Shown: one piece after another, positions 25,246 through 35,189 of the stretch
How the letters are laid out: the number at the start of each line of letters is the position of its first letter
Numbering within the stretch: the stretch's first letter is position 1
From: Nitrospiraceae bacterium
Lineage (GTDB): Bacteria > Nitrospirota > Nitrospiria > Nitrospirales > UBA8639
Direction: 5' to 3'
Length of the DNA: 64,000 nucleotides
Assembly (NCBI GenBank): GCA_020632595.1
Contig: JACKFF010000001.1
Span: 1-64,000, forward strand
Notes under the pieces: model-generated
Told to the model about the DNA's origin: nothing
Seen by the model: the letters and a program-made list of their open reading frames with translations, nothing else
The model's database searches: none
Position numbers and translations under genes: made by a program

Positions 25246-25572
25246 TCACTTTTTGCTCTTATCGTTATTACCCGATCCCATAGGGACAGCCCTCTGCTCG
25301 TTATGAACGACATTGGGTCGAATCTCATTCATGGGGTTGATGGCATGAGCATCATGAAACGCTGCGGCTCGTTTCAATGACTCTTCCTGTGATGGTGGGC
25401 TCTCTCCCGGGTCATTCGCCGTCGGCATACCTAAGACGGGGTCTTTGAAATGACCCATGGGATAGCCCGGATGCTTTGGGAGTAGGCCGGGATTCCCAAA
25501 CGCCAGTGACCCCATCAACGCCAGACTTATAAAGACTGTTGCCACAACGAGACATCGTTTCATCATTGACAT
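25246..25572 (-). CDS. Small secreted protein of unknown function
   Basis: About 106-108 residues with a signal peptide (MKRCLVVATVFISLALMGSLAFG), then a Pro/Gly-rich segment PGLLPKHPGYPMGHFKDPVLG and a charged tail. GAGAAAGGAGGATGTC lies before the start; the second ATG (25566) has the better spacing. It is probably periplasmic. I do not recognise the family. The terminator at 25158-25192 closes it. Confidence 0.65.
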   Translation of the reverse strand: MSMMKRCLVVATVFISLALMGSLAFGNPGLLPKHPGYPMGHFKDPVLGMPTANDPGESPPSQEESLKRAAAFHDAHAINPMNEIRPNVVHNEQRAVPMGSGNNDKSKK

Positions 25573-25627
25573 CCTCCTTTCTCTCTTGGCCGAAGCAGGA
25601 ACAGGAGCGAAAAAAAGGAAATCATTA

Positions 25628-25652
25628 CAGGCCTGCTATGACGCAGGCCTGA
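25628..25652. terminator. Hairpin after the 55-residue membrane peptide gene
   Basis: CAGGCCTGC-tatgac-GCAGGCCTG forms a nine-pair stem just behind the stop of the small minus-strand gene. The run of T is weak, so termination is likely but unproven. Confidence 0.6.
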
Positions 25653-25663
25653 GAATCTCTACA

Positions 25664-25831
25664 TTAGGCAGCAACCCGCCCATCACTGGGGAGAATGGTA
25701 CGGGAGTTCTGGGAAGACCCACTCAGCTCTGATGAGCTTGGAGCATTTCCAACCAACAAAGCCGTGAGGGCGATCATTACACCCGCCGTTAGTCCCATGA
25801 TGGCAATCACGCCTTCAATAATACCACCCAT
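25664..25831 (-). CDS. 55-residue membrane peptide
   Basis: The reading frame MGGIIEGVIAIMGLTAGVMI then ALTALLVGN has one long hydrophobic helix and a Ser-rich tail ending in GRVAA. GAGGAGGTG lies 7 bases before the ATG, a strong ribosome site. It was too short for a standard ORF list. The function is unknown; it is probably a single-pass inner-membrane protein. Confidence 0.7.
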   Translation of the reverse strand: MGGIIEGVIAIMGLTAGVMIALTALLVGNAPSSSELSGSSQNSRTILPSDGRVAA

Positions 25832-26177
25832 AACACTCACCTCCTCTCAACCTCACTCTCCAAACATTCCTGATTGATATTTTTAGCCTTCAAAATAATC
25901 TCCTGCCCAAAAAAGTCAAGAGACAGGAAAATCGTCTAGTCTGGGTTTGCAACCGGCTTGGTATTGCGGCTGCCCTGCTTCCACCCCCTCAGGTGGCTTG
26001 ACTTTGTCGAAACCTGAATTAGCTCTATTATAGATACAAGATATTTAAACAGCGGAAGTTGATGCTCCTGAGCAAAGAAGTCATGGCTGGTTGCTTTTAC
26101 CTGAGTGGGATTTCCGGGACACCAGGCATGAAAAACCTTCTTCTTTAAATTATTCAGACGAAAGGAGAACACACATT

Positions 26178-26714
26178 ATGGAACTCAAAAATCTACTTAC
26201 CCCCTGGAATTGGTTCAAAAAAGAAGAAGAACAATCTCAACCAGCACGAAGTCAGAACGTATCCAGATCGAGCGACCATCCACTGGCTCGGTTCCATCGT
26301 GACCTGGACCAACTGTTTGACAGCGCCTTCCAGGGATTCCCTCTATGGGCGGAAGGAAGGGAAACCGGAAGTTCGTGGGGAGGCTTCATTCTGCCGCACG
26401 TCGATATCAGTGAAGACAAGAAGCAGTACACCATTACCGTGGAGGTGCCAGGCGTTGCTGAAAAAGATATTCAAATGACGCTTGCGGACGGGACCTTGAT
26501 GATTCAGGGCGAAAAACGAACCGAGCAGGAAGATAAACATAAACACTATCATCGAGTCGAACGTTCGTACGGGTCCTTTCAACGCATACTGTCTCTCCCA
26601 ACGGATGCGGATGAAAACACCATCGAAGCAAAATTTAAAAATGGCGTCTTGACCATCACTATAGGGAAAGATCCCGCCGCAAAACCGGCTGTACGAAAAA
26701 TTGCTATCACGTAA
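26178..26714 (+). CDS. Small heat-shock protein Hsp20
   Basis: 178 residues from ATG 26178, preceded by AAAGGAGA. The alpha-crystallin domain spans about residues 72-175: FILPHVDISEDKKQYTITVEVPGV, then DGTLMIQGEKRTEQE and the conserved A-x-x-x-N-G-V-L box as AKFKNGVLTITIGK. The N-terminal arm has HRDLDQLFDSAFQGF. It is an ATP-independent holdase in the cytoplasm that keeps unfolding proteins soluble. It stands alone. Confidence 0.93.
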   Translation: MELKNLLTPWNWFKKEEEQSQPARSQNVSRSSDHPLARFHRDLDQLFDSAFQGFPLWAEGRETGSSWGGFILPHVDISEDKKQYTITVEVPGVAEKDIQMTLADGTLMIQGEKRTEQEDKHKHYHRVERSYGSFQRILSLPTDADENTIEAKFKNGVLTITIGKDPAAKPAVRKIAIT

Positions 26715-27148
26715 GGCTTTTCACCTTAGTTCGGTTTGTGACCCGGCGGCTGGCAGAAAACGCCAGCTGCCGGACATCGCAAACATGATTTCTCCTGATC
26801 ACTCCTCCTCCGGCATCAACGGGCACTACGGCATGCCACCCTCTTGAGATGTAGGCCCCACTCGAGATGGTTCAGTGTTACCTGACATGTAATTGTCTCC
26901 TTTTTCCGTAATTTGAGAAAGAGTTTTTCCGCATTTTCCGGTAGGATTTAAACGGCCATGGTGAAGAAGCATGTATTGATTTTTTCGATTCTATTTATAA
27001 TTTTTTTCGATTTGCCTCTATGCTTCTCAGGGCTTATCTTTTAGATATGAAGGGCTGATAAAAGCTTCGCCGAATCATTCACGACAACACGTCATGACAA
27101 ATGAAGTTGAACATTCAGATCCTCACCTCAAGGAAAGGAGGTCAAACG

Positions 27149-27607
27149 ATGAAGAACATCATGATGTTATTCGCAGCACTGATCTTCATGGTTGGAGCGG
27201 GGGGATACACGTTTGCTGGTAGCACAAAGCCTTCGCTTCAGGTTGCCCCAGTAGAGTGGGGAAGCCATACGGCTGAGTTCCACCTCACCCAGGCCGACAA
27301 ACTCGAACAAGAGGCCACAGACTTGGCGGCCAAGGTGAGAGGATTGAATCAAAAAGTCGCCAAGTACGAGAAAAAGCCATACCTGGACACCAAGGGATTT
27401 TACCGGGATGGTCTAAAAATGATTATTGGGACAACTTTACAAAAGGTAAGTACCCTCCAGGACCAAGTAGCCTGGCATCGTGATGAGGCCTCACGGTTGA
27501 CGGCTCTTGAAGAAAAGCCTCAAGACCGTGCTTCTAATTCAGAAGATACGACCACTTCTTTGCATGGCACTTCTCGCTCACGCTCGCACAGTGAGAGTCC
27601 ATCTTAA
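27149..27607 (+). CDS. Secreted coiled-coil protein of unknown function
   Basis: 152 residues from ATG 27149, with AAGGAGG 8 bases upstream. A signal peptide (MKNIMMLFAALIFMVGAGGY, cleavage near TFAG) is followed by a heptad-like helical stretch AEFHLTQADKLEQEATDLAA and LNQKVAKYEK, then a Ser-rich disordered tail. It is probably periplasmic. No family name is known to me. Confidence 0.7.
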   Translation: MKNIMMLFAALIFMVGAGGYTFAGSTKPSLQVAPVEWGSHTAEFHLTQADKLEQEATDLAAKVRGLNQKVAKYEKKPYLDTKGFYRDGLKMIIGTTLQKVSTLQDQVAWHRDEASRLTALEEKPQDRASNSEDTTTSLHGTSRSRSHSESPS

Positions 27608-28403
27608 ATAAATCGTGATGAAGTGGAGTGTCTGAATGGGTTGTAAGAAAAAATGGTTCGTCGTACTGAGTACTGTAACTGGGTTGTTAGGACGGGGAAC
27701 CTATCAGGAGCAGTTGAAATCATCTCGAAATTGAAAGGAGGATGAGCTTGCGAGGAGAAGCACGCATCGCTAGGCTGTGGCCCATGTTGATGATATGGAT
27801 CCGCAATTTGGGCTTCCTTAAAGGAGGATACAGACCACGAGCCGGGGTTCCTCCGTCCCAGGGAAAAAGTGGCGTAGCCGGATGGGGGATCGAGCCGGGC
27901 CTCGTGTTGTGAACGGAGCGTTTCTCTTGGGCAAGGGAAATCACGTCATCTCCATGAGAAAAATTTTATATGACTGGTCCGGCCCTTCCCATGATTCCCT
28001 TATTTTCCAGCCAATCTAGCGGTTCTTTGTTTGGCGAGATCTGAAAGCGCGAGGAATAACGTGTAATGCTCCCCTTTCGAGCCACCTCTTAAAAATAAAG
28101 CAGGTGGTGATAATTAAGCCAATCCATCTGTTTACTATCACTGACTCAAGAGTTGTCCAGTCAATCTCACACCTCCAATCCAGAATTAATGCGTAGGCTT
28201 TCTCGTAGCCACATATAGCCAGTGGCATCGATCCCTCCAATTTTCCCAACCAATTCGCGTTAATCCACATATTTCCTCAAAATCTTCCTGAGAAAGTATA
28301 GAAGGTACAAAGAAGCCGGAGCACAAGCAAAAGAGCATGTGGGGTTTTCCCTGACCGGACTCAGGTAATTACATCAAATGGGAATGCACGCATGGCATGT
28401 CCG
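27608..28403. other. Spacer without a supported gene
   Basis: About 800 bases. Two weak frames exist: a 32-codon frame at 27636 with one hydrophobic run, and a 57-codon frame starting at 27743 directly behind AAAGGAGG. Neither shows a recognisable protein. Confidence 0.4.
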
Positions 28404-28862
28404 TTAGATACCCATTTTTCTTTGGAATTTCTTAGCATCTCCATACGGAGCAAAATCAATGTGATGAGCCGGTGGATGAAACTTCCCGCCGCTTTGGTGT
28501 TGGATGGGACAGAACACTTTTTCTGTTTCGGCTGCAATTCGAGAAGCGTATTGGAGTAATCCATTGGCGTATCCACAATAGAGACAACCGGCTTTCTGAA
28601 ACGGATTCAGATAGGGAAGACGATGCCGGTCCAGCCGGATATACTCTCGACCTGATAGGAGCGGGAGTCCCAGTAAAGGGAAAACCACCCGCTGATACAC
28701 TTCCACACAGAGATCGAGAACCCACAAAGGGATGATCATCGCATAGATAAAAGGCGTGGCCACCAGAATAGTCCCATGGGGAATAAGGTTCATCCAGCGC
28801 CAGCTTTTGTATTTCCTGCCGTATTGAAAACGCGACCAAACGTTGTCCATAACGTTAAACAC
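28404..28862 (-). CDS. Conserved hypothetical membrane-associated protein
   Basis: About 148-152 residues (ATG 28862 or 28850). A hydrophobic region IPHGTILVATPFIYAMIIPLWVLDL is followed by VYQRVVFPLLGLPLLSGREY, then the conserved RLDRHRLPYLNPFQKAGCLYCGYANG with a C-x2-C pair and HQSGGKFHPPAHHIDFAPYGD. This layout recurs in a widespread hypothetical family. The Cys pair and His cluster suggest metal binding. The function is unknown. Confidence 0.75.
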   Translation of the reverse strand: MFNVMDNVWSRFQYGRKYKSWRWMNLIPHGTILVATPFIYAMIIPLWVLDLCVEVYQRVVFPLLGLPLLSGREYIRLDRHRLPYLNPFQKAGCLYCGYANGLLQYASRIAAETEKVFCPIQHQSGGKFHPPAHHIDFAPYGDAKKFQRKMGI

Positions 28863-29446
28863 CGTTTCAATTTCCCAAATGTAACACTCAACCCCCTTCC
28901 CACTGCCGATTCAACGCAAATAGCCCCACATGGACTCCTATTTCAGGATATACTTTTGACCTTAGAAGTTCCCCTTTCCATTCTTGGAGTTACGTGAGTG
29001 TGAATTGGTAAAAAGCCGCCAATGATCAATTATATGATGGCTTCAACTATTTGAATAATCATGCTTTCTATAAAGGCAAGTCATTTCATTTATCCCCCAA
29101 ATCGGAGATCCGTATATGAGAATTGCATAAATTCCCCATGAATAATATGCTTTCCGTGACTTCCTGGTTTTGATGAATTAAAACGGCCCATCTTCATAAA
29201 TCATCCCTCCTAAATGAGTCATTTCGAAAATCCCCGAATACACTCTTCGTTCAATTATCCTTGAAGCCCGATATCGAATCATGAACGTTACCGGGTAACG
29301 GGATTTCCATAACGTCCGTCTCTTGACTCCAGAATTGTTTGGTCTTATTTCACAAACAGGCAGGAGCGTTACTCCGGTTCAACAGCGCGGCATCCGACAT
29401 CCTATTGACTCGACCCCCTACACGGGAAATGACAGGAGGTGCCCCA
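28863..29446. other. AT-rich spacer
   Basis: About 580 bases, visibly AT-rich, between divergent genes. I see no gene, strong hairpin or repeat in it. Confidence 0.4.
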
Positions 29447-29536
29447 TGTTCGAATTGCTTATCTTTGGGTGTATTGGAGTGATCGTATTTATCAATGCGC
29501 TGATTCTGAAATGGTTCATTGGATTTTTTGAATGAA
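29447..29536 (+). CDS. 29-residue membrane peptide
   Basis: MFELLIFGCIGVIVFINALI followed by LKWFIGFFE is almost entirely one transmembrane helix. ACAGGAGGTG lies 5 bases before the ATG. It is a probable small membrane protein of unknown role upstream of the HtrA gene. Confidence 0.5.
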
Positions 29537-29665
29537 CTATCCAGGAAACAGATACAAGCTTTTAAATATTTTCGGAAGCTTTAAGGCTTTGTCGTTATTG
29601 ATGGGAAACAAGACTGCTTGGATGAGAGTGCTTTTCCCAAAATCGAATCTACTTCGTGAGGTCCA

Positions 29666-31204
29666 ATGATGAGTCAATCCCAAACAAGTCATAGATGGAA
29701 TGGACGACGCGTGGTCACCTTCATGTTCATTGGCATGGCCCTGCTGATCGCTGGTATATATTTGGGCCTGGGAATCGCCGGGGACTCAAGTCTCCTGCCA
29801 GGCCTCTCACCACAATTGAAGGTTGGCGACACGTCTTTTTCGGATTCCTCGCCACAACCCTTGGTGACCGGGGCGCTCCCATTGGGGCAACAAGACGCCC
29901 AGGCTCAGAGCACCGCACTTATTCAGGTAGCCAAGCTGGCGCGTCCCGCTGTGGTCAATATTTCCACAACCGGCACGGCCAAAACCCCGGAAACATTGCG
30001 ATCACCCTTTTTTGATGATCCCTTTTTCCGTCGATTTTTCGGGGATGAATTTGAGCGGCGTTTCGAACCTCCTCCATCCCCTCGTCAGGAAGGCGGAGGC
30101 TCGGGAGTCATTGTGAGTGACGATGGGCATATCATCACCAATAATCATGTGATTGAAAACAGTGATACCATTCAAGTGCTGTTATCCGACAAACGGACTT
30201 TTTCAGCCAAGGTCATAGGGGCTGATCCCAAAACAGATCTGGCTCTACTCAAAATAGAGGCCAAGGATCTGCCTGTCTTGCCATGGGGAGATTCCCATCA
30301 ATTACAGGTCGGTGAAATTGTGATGGCCGTTGGCAATCCCTTCGGGCTAAGCCAGACCGTCACCATGGGAATTGTCAGTGCGGTGGGTCGGGCCAATGTG
30401 GGGATTGTCGATTATGAAGACTTCATTCAGACCGATGCGGCAATCAATCCCGGCAATTCGGGTGGGGCCTTAGTGAACCTCCAGGGAGAGTTGATCGGGA
30501 TCAATACGGCCATTTTCAGCCGCTCCGGGGGATATATGGGCATTGGCTTTGCCATTCCCAGCAACATGGCCAAGTCCATTCAGGCCAGTCTCATTCAGCA
30601 TGGGAAGGTGGTCAGAGGATGGCTGGGCGTTTCGATTCAGGATATCACGCCGGATCTCCAAGCCCAATTTGATAATCCTGATACGCAGGGTGCCTTGGTC
30701 AGCGAAGTGATGGAAGACAGCCCTGCAAAAAAGGCCGGTATCCAACGCGGCGATATCATTCGAAAATATGATTCGCAGACCGTGGCCGACACCCGGCATC
30801 TCCGATCTTTGGTGGCGGAAAGTGTGCCCGATTCCCCCGTAACCTTACATGTCCTCCGGAATGGAACCCCCCGTGAATTCCAAGTGACCCTTTCGGAAAT
30901 GCCTAAAGATGTCAGGGCACTCGCCTCGACGGGAGAATTGAGAGGACATCATGCCTTATCGGGGATCACCGCGGAATCCATGCCCCTAGGGGAAAAGGGC
31001 ATGAAAGTGATAAAGGTTGATCCCGAGAGCGCCGCTTTCCGGGCCGGCATAAGAGAGGGCGACATTATTCTCGAAATTAACCGTGAAGCCGTCAATAACG
31101 TGGAGGACTTTCAACGGTTAACAGGGAAAATCGGATCCAAAGAAAGAGTCTTGCTGCTTCTCCAACGCGGACGGAGCACGATCTTTTTCTCCATTACCCC
31201 CTAA
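29666..31204 (+). CDS. HtrA/Deg-family periplasmic serine protease
   Basis: 512 residues. An N-terminal membrane anchor or signal (VVTFMFIGMALLIAGIYLGL) is followed by a trypsin-like domain with the triad His in ITNNHVIE, Asp in DPKTDLALLKI and Ser in INPGNSGGALV. Two PDZ domains follow (GWLGVSIQDI...EDSPAKKAGIQRGDIIRKYD, and KVDPESAAFRAGIREGDIILEIN). It degrades or refolds damaged envelope proteins. GTGAGG precedes the start. The order and length match DegP/DegQ-type proteases; assignment to one paralogue is not possible. Confidence 0.93.
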   Translation: MMSQSQTSHRWNGRRVVTFMFIGMALLIAGIYLGLGIAGDSSLLPGLSPQLKVGDTSFSDSSPQPLVTGALPLGQQDAQAQSTALIQVAKLARPAVVNISTTGTAKTPETLRSPFFDDPFFRRFFGDEFERRFEPPPSPRQEGGGSGVIVSDDGHIITNNHVIENSDTIQVLLSDKRTFSAKVIGADPKTDLALLKIEAKDLPVLPWGDSHQLQVGEIVMAVGNPFGLSQTVTMGIVSAVGRANVGIVDYEDFIQTDAAINPGNSGGALVNLQGELIGINTAIFSRSGGYMGIGFAIPSNMAKSIQASLIQHGKVVRGWLGVSIQDITPDLQAQFDNPDTQGALVSEVMEDSPAKKAGIQRGDIIRKYDSQTVADTRHLRSLVAESVPDSPVTLHVLRNGTPREFQVTLSEMPKDVRALASTGELRGHHALSGITAESMPLGEKGMKVIKVDPESAAFRAGIREGDIILEINREAVNNVEDFQRLTGKIGSKERVLLLLQRGRSTIFFSITP

Positions 31205-31240
31205 TGTTGAATGGATGAAGGTTTCTGGATCCTGCGAAAT

Positions 31241-31266
31241 GGGGGGCACCCCTTGAGTGCCCCCCA
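31241..31266 (+). terminator. Terminator after the HtrA/Deg gene
   Basis: GGGGGGCAC-cccttga-GTGCCCCCC makes a nine-pair GC-rich stem 37 bases after the stop. No T run follows, so it may act as a stabilising 3' hairpin instead. Confidence 0.65.
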
Positions 31267-31646
31267 CACTGAAAAACTGAGCCACCAAAAATTTTGGCAT
31301 GAAATTTCGGTCCATAAGAAAAAGTTCGAATTGAATTTCATTGTTTATGGCTACAAAAGGAGGTGAGATCCCGCCATTTGGTCGAAAAGAAAGGACTTAT
31401 ACAGGCTCTGAACCGGATTGTGATATCCAAGGCTGATACACATGAAGCGTACTAATCCTCCTTCGTCCGCTACAAACGATGATACGAGTCCCCGGCTCAT
31501 AGGTACTCCGCTACGAAATTTTCTCAAAGAGGCTTTCACGGCCTTATCCTGGGCTCTTGTATTCTTTTAGGGAAACACGCTAGCTTTACATCTTGTCCTT
31601 CTCCATGAGCCGAGCCCTTTCTTAATTTAGTCAAGGATTTTTATCT
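31267..31646. other. Spacer upstream of cbpA
   Basis: About 380 bases. A minus-strand 62-codon frame (31351-31539) has no ribosome site or family match and is not called. No other structure is seen. Confidence 0.4.
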
Positions 31647-32606
31647 ATGGCATCCGCACAACGCGATCTTTACGACATACTGGGAGTCAAAAAAACCGTT
31701 GACGCCAAGGAGCTCAAAAAAGCTTATCGTCGACTGGCACGTCAATATCATCCGGATTTACATCCTGGCGAAAAAAAGACGGAAATGGAAAGGAAATTCA
31801 AAGAGCTAAACGAAGCCTACGAAGTCCTTGGGGATGAGGAAAAAAGAAAAAAGTACGATCAATACGGCATGAACTGGAAAGAAGCCGAGGCCTATGAACG
31901 GGCCCGCCAACAGGGGGGCGGAGCGTATCCGGGGGGAGGGCCTGGCGGGTTTACCCAGGGAGGCGCCGATTTCAGTGATATTTTTGAGAGCATGTTCCGG
32001 CAGGGGGCTCAACGGGAAGGGGCCGGTTTTCGTGGCTTCGCGATGGCGGGGGCCGACCTGGAAGCCAATCTGCCGATCTCACTCCGGGAAGCCTTCACCG
32101 GCACGCGCCGCGCCTTAAATCTTTCTGATGCCGGTGGAACGCCTCGCTCAATCGAAGTTCGCATTCCAGCCGGCGTTCGAGATGGCGAACGACTTCGGGT
32201 GAAAGGAAAAGGCGCGCCCGGTCGCGGAGGAGGACCACCAGGGGATTTATTTTTTCATGTACAAATTGCCCCTCATCCCGTGTTTCAACGCAAAGATTCA
32301 GATATTGTAGTCACCCTTCCCCTTTGGCCGTGGGAGGCCGTATTGGGCACCGACATTCCAGTGCCCACGTTATCGGGAACGGTTCGTTTGAAAATTCCCG
32401 CCGGGAGCCAGTCCCAACAGCGAATGCGTTTAAAGGGCAAGGGCCTGCCCAAACGAACAGGAGGACATGGAGATCAATTTGTGATTCTGGACATCGTTAC
32501 CCCTGAGGCTCCTTCTTCCGAGGAACAACAACTCTATGAGCAATTAGCTAAGTTCGATCACCCTGATCCCCGTTCAACCCTTCTTCGTGAGGCCGCCAAT
32601 GAATGA
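31647..32606 (+). CDS. cbpA: DnaJ-class co-chaperone CbpA
   Basis: 319 residues. The J domain (residues 6-72) has the HPD motif in YHPDLHPGE. A Gly-rich linker (residues about 90-110) follows, then two beta-rich C-terminal peptide-binding domains; there is no zinc-finger domain, as in CbpA as opposed to DnaJ. It stimulates DnaK and can bind DNA. The stop overlaps the start of the CbpM-like gene by 8 bases, the standard cbpA-cbpM arrangement. Confidence 0.92.
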   Translation: MASAQRDLYDILGVKKTVDAKELKKAYRRLARQYHPDLHPGEKKTEMERKFKELNEAYEVLGDEEKRKKYDQYGMNWKEAEAYERARQQGGGAYPGGGPGGFTQGGADFSDIFESMFRQGAQREGAGFRGFAMAGADLEANLPISLREAFTGTRRALNLSDAGGTPRSIEVRIPAGVRDGERLRVKGKGAPGRGGGPPGDLFFHVQIAPHPVFQRKDSDIVVTLPLWPWEAVLGTDIPVPTLSGTVRLKIPAGSQSQQRMRLKGKGLPKRTGGHGDQFVILDIVTPEAPSSEEQQLYEQLAKFDHPDPRSTLLREAANE

Positions 32607-32925
32607 CAATTCAGAACCATCATTAGAACAGGTGACCGCGGAAATCATTTCCTTCGGAAGAATTCGCCGGGAAGAAGTCTGTGCCCGACTAGGGATCGGC
32701 GAAGACATGCTGGAGGTCTGCTTGCAATGGGAAATCATTCAACCACCGGAACCGGACCCGGAGGGGACGGTCTTGTTTCCCGAAGACGCCATTGATCGCT
32801 TAAGCCGCGGGCTCCGGTTACATCGAGATTTAGGAATTAATTGGCCGGGAGTCAGCGTGGCTTTGGAATTGTTGGACCGCATCGAGGAACTGGAACAACA
32901 GATTCACAATCTTTCCAACCAGTAG
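32599..32925 (+). CDS. cbpM: Chaperone modulator CbpM, MerR-like
   Basis: 108 residues from ATG 32599. A short MerR-like helix-turn-helix region (RREEVCARLGIGEDMLEVCL...LFPEDAIDRLSRGLRLHRDLGINWPGVSVALELL) is followed by a C-terminal coiled coil (RIEELEQQIHNL). CbpM binds the J domain of CbpA and inhibits it. The 8-base overlap with cbpA implies translational coupling. Confidence 0.88.
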   Translation: MNDNSEPSLEQVTAEIISFGRIRREEVCARLGIGEDMLEVCLQWEIIQPPEPDPEGTVLFPEDAIDRLSRGLRLHRDLGINWPGVSVALELLDRIEELEQQIHNLSNQ

Positions 32926-33425
32926 ACTCCAGCGATGCCTTAGTTCTTAAGAACAACCCTTAAGATCGACAGACCAAGACCTCCCACCATAACCGCCGAC
33001 CAGAAAACGATCAGTCTTCCCCCCTCCCTTTGTAGATGTCGAAAATGAACACAGAGCGATTGCCCCGCCTGCCGGTTTGGCCAATCTAAGAAACCATCCC
33101 GAAAAGCAAATCCGCTTTCTACTTCTCCTCTCTGTCAGTTCTATCTGGAATGTCTCAAACCTCCATCCGGTTTGGCTCCCCCTCAATCCCGGAACTTCCC
33201 CGGACTCCTTAGCCAGCACACACGAGCCATTAATTCCCCATCTTTTGAGGCATGTTCATGCCAGTCTCACCCCGGCTATAAACTTCAGTCACTACGGCGC
33301 TCCATTGAATCGGAAATCATTTGGATTTCACCTGGTTGGCACTCCAGAAAATGATGGAAAAGCCAATGAGATCATTCACCAATCAGCCTGTAGGTTACGG
33401 CAATCATCAGAATAAGGGGCGCTTC
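32926..33425. other. Spacer without a supported gene
   Basis: About 500 bases after cbpM. Long open frames exist on both strands but have no ribosome sites or recognisable domains. Confidence 0.4.
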
Positions 33426-33554
33426 ATGAGGTTTCTCTTCATCATTTTCATGGGCATCCTGTTGTCAGCGCTGGTGGCAACAGCCGTCGGGTCCCTATCC
33501 GGCGAACTGATTCATCGACTTTTTTTAACCGTGAATGAGACATTGATCCAATAA
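33426..33554 (+). CDS. 42-residue membrane peptide
   Basis: MRFLFIIFMGILLSALVATA then VGSLSGELIHRLFLTVNETL and IQ. One transmembrane helix is clear. AAGGGGCG lies about 5 bases upstream, only a fair ribosome site. It may be a small membrane protein; confidence is limited. Confidence 0.4.
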   Translation: MRFLFIIFMGILLSALVATAVGSLSGELIHRLFLTVNETLIQ

Positions 33555-34015
33555 TATTGTGCCTTTATCCCCAAGCAAGACAACTCGTATATCGGCATCG
33601 CTCTCCACGAAGTCCAGACAATATAGCTCTTACCCCAAATCTTGACATCCTTAACGTTCTGAAGTTTGCAATTAATGTCGACGGTAGGCCATATCCCGCC
33701 ATTGTCAAATTGCCTGACGTGTCAATTATCCTTCCCAGCTCAACCGACATCGGTTGAACAATTATCACTCCCCCACTCTGTAGATTGGGGCAAAGTGGGA
33801 CGGATGAACCCCTTCGGCCTGTGGCAGGATGGGGCATTTTCAATATGCCTTTTTCTTCAATACATTGCCAACGACATCAAAAAAAATTTTTGTGGGTGAC
33901 ATTTTCGTTCTTTCTTATACAGAAAAATTCGATTACACACGGCGGCATGAATCTTGGACTTACTTAAAATTGGCGTTACACCAGTAATGTATTCACTATG
34001 AAAAGCGAGGCACTC
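33555..34015. other. AT-rich spacer
   Basis: About 460 bases. It contains short AT runs (for example near 33883) but no gene or clear terminator. Confidence 0.4.
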
Positions 34016-34621
34016 ATGATGGCAATTTCAAAACGGCAAGGTTATTCCACATCCTACAAAAAGAAAGAACTGACAGGGGATGATCCCTATTCAATGAAAT
34101 CGGCCCCCAAGGGAATCCTTCAGTGTCCGGAATGTCAGGCCGTGTATCACCGAAAACGTTGGAGCCTTCCCGGAACGTCCTCGCCTCGTTCGTCCAAATC
34201 CACCGGTGCTGCTCCCCAAAAACCAACCAGGCAGGTCATGGTTCCACAAAGCTTTGTCTGCCCTGCCTGCCGGAAATTACGAGACGGCTATGCGGAAGGC
34301 TACCTGACCATTCACTGGCCGGACTGGAGCACACACAAAGCTGAAGTTTTAGGTCTCATTCATAACGAGGAAAGTCAGGCCAGTCGCAACAATCCTCTGG
34401 AACGGATCATGGCCATTCGCACACGTCCTGACGGAGCGGATATCGAAACAACGACGGAGCACTTTGCACAACGCCTGGGGAAACATCTCGATCGGGCGTT
34501 CAAAGGAAAGATCGCCTACCAATGGTCACATAAAGACAAATTAGCGAGAGTCGAATGGCAAGGCCCCAAAGGCTCGGTACGTTCGCGCCAAAAATCCAAA
34601 ACATCACAAACTCAAAACTAA
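34016..34621 (+). CDS. Zinc-binding conserved hypothetical protein (BCAM0308-like)
   Basis: 201 residues. Two Cys pairs, CPECQAVYHRKRW and CPACRKLRDGYAEGYL, are separated by a Pro/Ser/Lys-rich linker and probably bind one zinc ion (residues about 38-92). The C-terminal half has NPLERIMAIRTRPDGADIETTTEHFAQRLG and ends in a basic tail, in line with RNA binding. Similar proteins in Proteobacteria are named BCAM0308-like with unknown function. GCGAGG stands 5-6 bases before ATG 34016. Confidence 0.75.
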   Translation: MMAISKRQGYSTSYKKKELTGDDPYSMKSAPKGILQCPECQAVYHRKRWSLPGTSSPRSSKSTGAAPQKPTRQVMVPQSFVCPACRKLRDGYAEGYLTIHWPDWSTHKAEVLGLIHNEESQASRNNPLERIMAIRTRPDGADIETTTEHFAQRLGKHLDRAFKGKIAYQWSHKDKLARVEWQGPKGSVRSRQKSKTSQTQN

Positions 34622-34691
34622 GACGGATCGCCTTCGCATCCCGGGCCTCATCCGATTATGCCTTATGGACACTCACAAGGAGAAACATCTC

Positions 34692-35057
34692 ATGAAATCG
34701 CGCATCATGGTTTGGAGTCTGACACTGCTAATCGGATGGCCCTTAACCACTATAGGCCAGGAACCGCAGGTCGATCCTATGCAAGGCGAGGTTGTGTATC
34801 AGGACCACTGCCTGAGGTGCCACGGTATTCAGGGAAAAGGCGATGGACCGGACGCTGCCGCGCTCGTCGTCCCCCCCGCCAATTTTCAACGCACGGAATC
34901 CAGGGCCAAATCAGAGACGGACCTCCGTTCAGCAATCATCTGGGGACTGGCCTTCAGTCCTATGCACGGGTGGTGGAACAAACTCAGTGTCGAAGAAATT
35001 CGCGCAGTCACCGCCTACATTAGACGAATAGCGCCTTTTGAACCTTCGGTGCCATAA
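34692..35057 (+). CDS. Periplasmic monoheme cytochrome c
   Basis: 121 residues from ATG 34692 (AAGGAGA upstream). A signal peptide (MKSRIMVWSLTLLIGWPLTT) is followed by one class I cytochrome domain with the heme motif CLRCHG, a GKGDGPDAAAL loop, a probable axial Met in FSPMHGWW and the C-terminal helix SVEEIRAVTAYIRRI. It carries electrons in the periplasm. It forms a same-strand series with the IPT protein and a second cytochrome. Confidence 0.9.
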   Translation: MKSRIMVWSLTLLIGWPLTTIGQEPQVDPMQGEVVYQDHCLRCHGIQGKGDGPDAAALVVPPANFQRTESRAKSETDLRSAIIWGLAFSPMHGWWNKLSVEEIRAVTAYIRRIAPFEPSVP

Positions 35058-35189
35058 AATTAGGTAGGGAAAAGACTGCCATGAATCTGGAAGAAAGGGC
35101 TAGCTTTAGGGGATTCACTCAGGGTTAAATAGAACATCATTAAAGTAGGTATGACTTGTTTCTCACTTTTATACCAGAGAGGAATTCCT

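Noticed and set aside
27743..27913. 57-codon plus-strand frame directly after AAAGGAGG
   Set aside because: The spacing to ATG is too short for a normal ribosome site and the protein looks random.
31351..31539. 62-codon minus-strand frame before cbpA
   Set aside because: No ribosome site and no family; likely chance.
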